A stretch of DNA of 12,038 nucleotides, from contig DASYZQ010000030.1 in assembly GCA_035946175.1 (NCBI GenBank), forward strand, positions 1-12,038, given 5' to 3'. The translations under genes and the position numbers were made by a program. Below the pieces are notes generated by a model, which was not told where the DNA came from, ran no database searches, and saw nothing but the letters and a program-made list of their open reading frames with translations. Position 1 is the first letter of the stretch, and each line of letters begins with the position of its first letter. Shown here in pieces: positions 12,034 through 12,038 of the stretch. The stretch comes from DASYZQ01 sp035946175. GTDB taxonomy: Bacteria > Patescibacteriota > Saccharimonadia > Saccharimonadales > UBA4665.

Positions 12034-12038
12034 CTCAT

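Noticed and set aside
1..12038. tRNA, rRNA, CRISPR arrays, insertion sequences, attachment sites
   Set aside because: No TTCGAAT-type tRNA arms, no regularly spaced repeats, no transposase or integrase sequence, and no terminal inverted repeats were seen on either strand.

Overview
The window looks like accessory chromosomal DNA from a small-genome bacterium using the standard code, with roughly even base composition. Gene style suggests a Patescibacteria/CPR lineage, most plausibly Saccharibacteria: many Nudix proteins, a tandem YbjQ-type protein, a short coiled-coil protein, a GT2 plus GH18 pair, and very short intergenic regions. This is an inference from gene content; there is no rRNA, tRNA or ribosomal-protein marker. 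TAA, TGA and TAG all end genes here.

Layout. 1-73 (-): 5' end of a possible gene running off the left edge. 351-647 (-): small coiled-coil protein, divergent from 724-1986 (+), a protein made of three tandem YbjQ/UPF0145-like domains. 1987-2336: a 350-base non-coding stretch with hairpins and a good terminator. 2337-3020 (-): alpha/beta-hydrolase-like protein, separated by 20 bp from a divergent Nudix gene (3041-3478, +) that carries an in-frame TAG where family members have Trp. 3591-7504 (-): a two-gene operon of a membrane processive GT2 synthase followed by a membrane-anchored GH18 chitinase with two C-terminal chitin-binding modules, driven by a near-consensus promoter. 7661-8125 (-): an intact Nudix hydrolase starting at GTG. 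8338-8997 (-): a winged-helix protein fused to a Nudix domain with one altered catalytic-box glutamate. Divergent from it is a tightly packed + strand operon (9114-12033): a phytanoyl-CoA-dioxygenase-like enzyme, a GT-B glycosyltransferase-like protein broken by one base in a C7 tract, and a hexokinase-fold protein that ends early.

How the parts may work together. The GT2/GH18 pair fits synthesis and trimming or release of a beta-linked, probably N-acetylglucosamine-containing, cell-surface polymer. The 9.1-12.0 kb operon (Fe(II)/2-oxoglutarate hydroxylase, sugar transferase, sugar kinase), with a divergent sensor-like HTH-Nudix protein and an operator-like palindrome between them, is the best candidate for an undescribed small-molecule or sugar-modification pathway. 

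A recurring signal is transcription style: five genes have a -10-like hexamer ending 6-8 bases before the start codon and no Shine-Dalgarno, as expected for leaderless mRNAs. The GT2 gene instead has a normal leader with a strong Shine-Dalgarno. Three coding anomalies (TAG in a Nudix gene, C7 frameshift, short hexokinase) could be real decay or switching, or assembly errors; reads are needed to tell.
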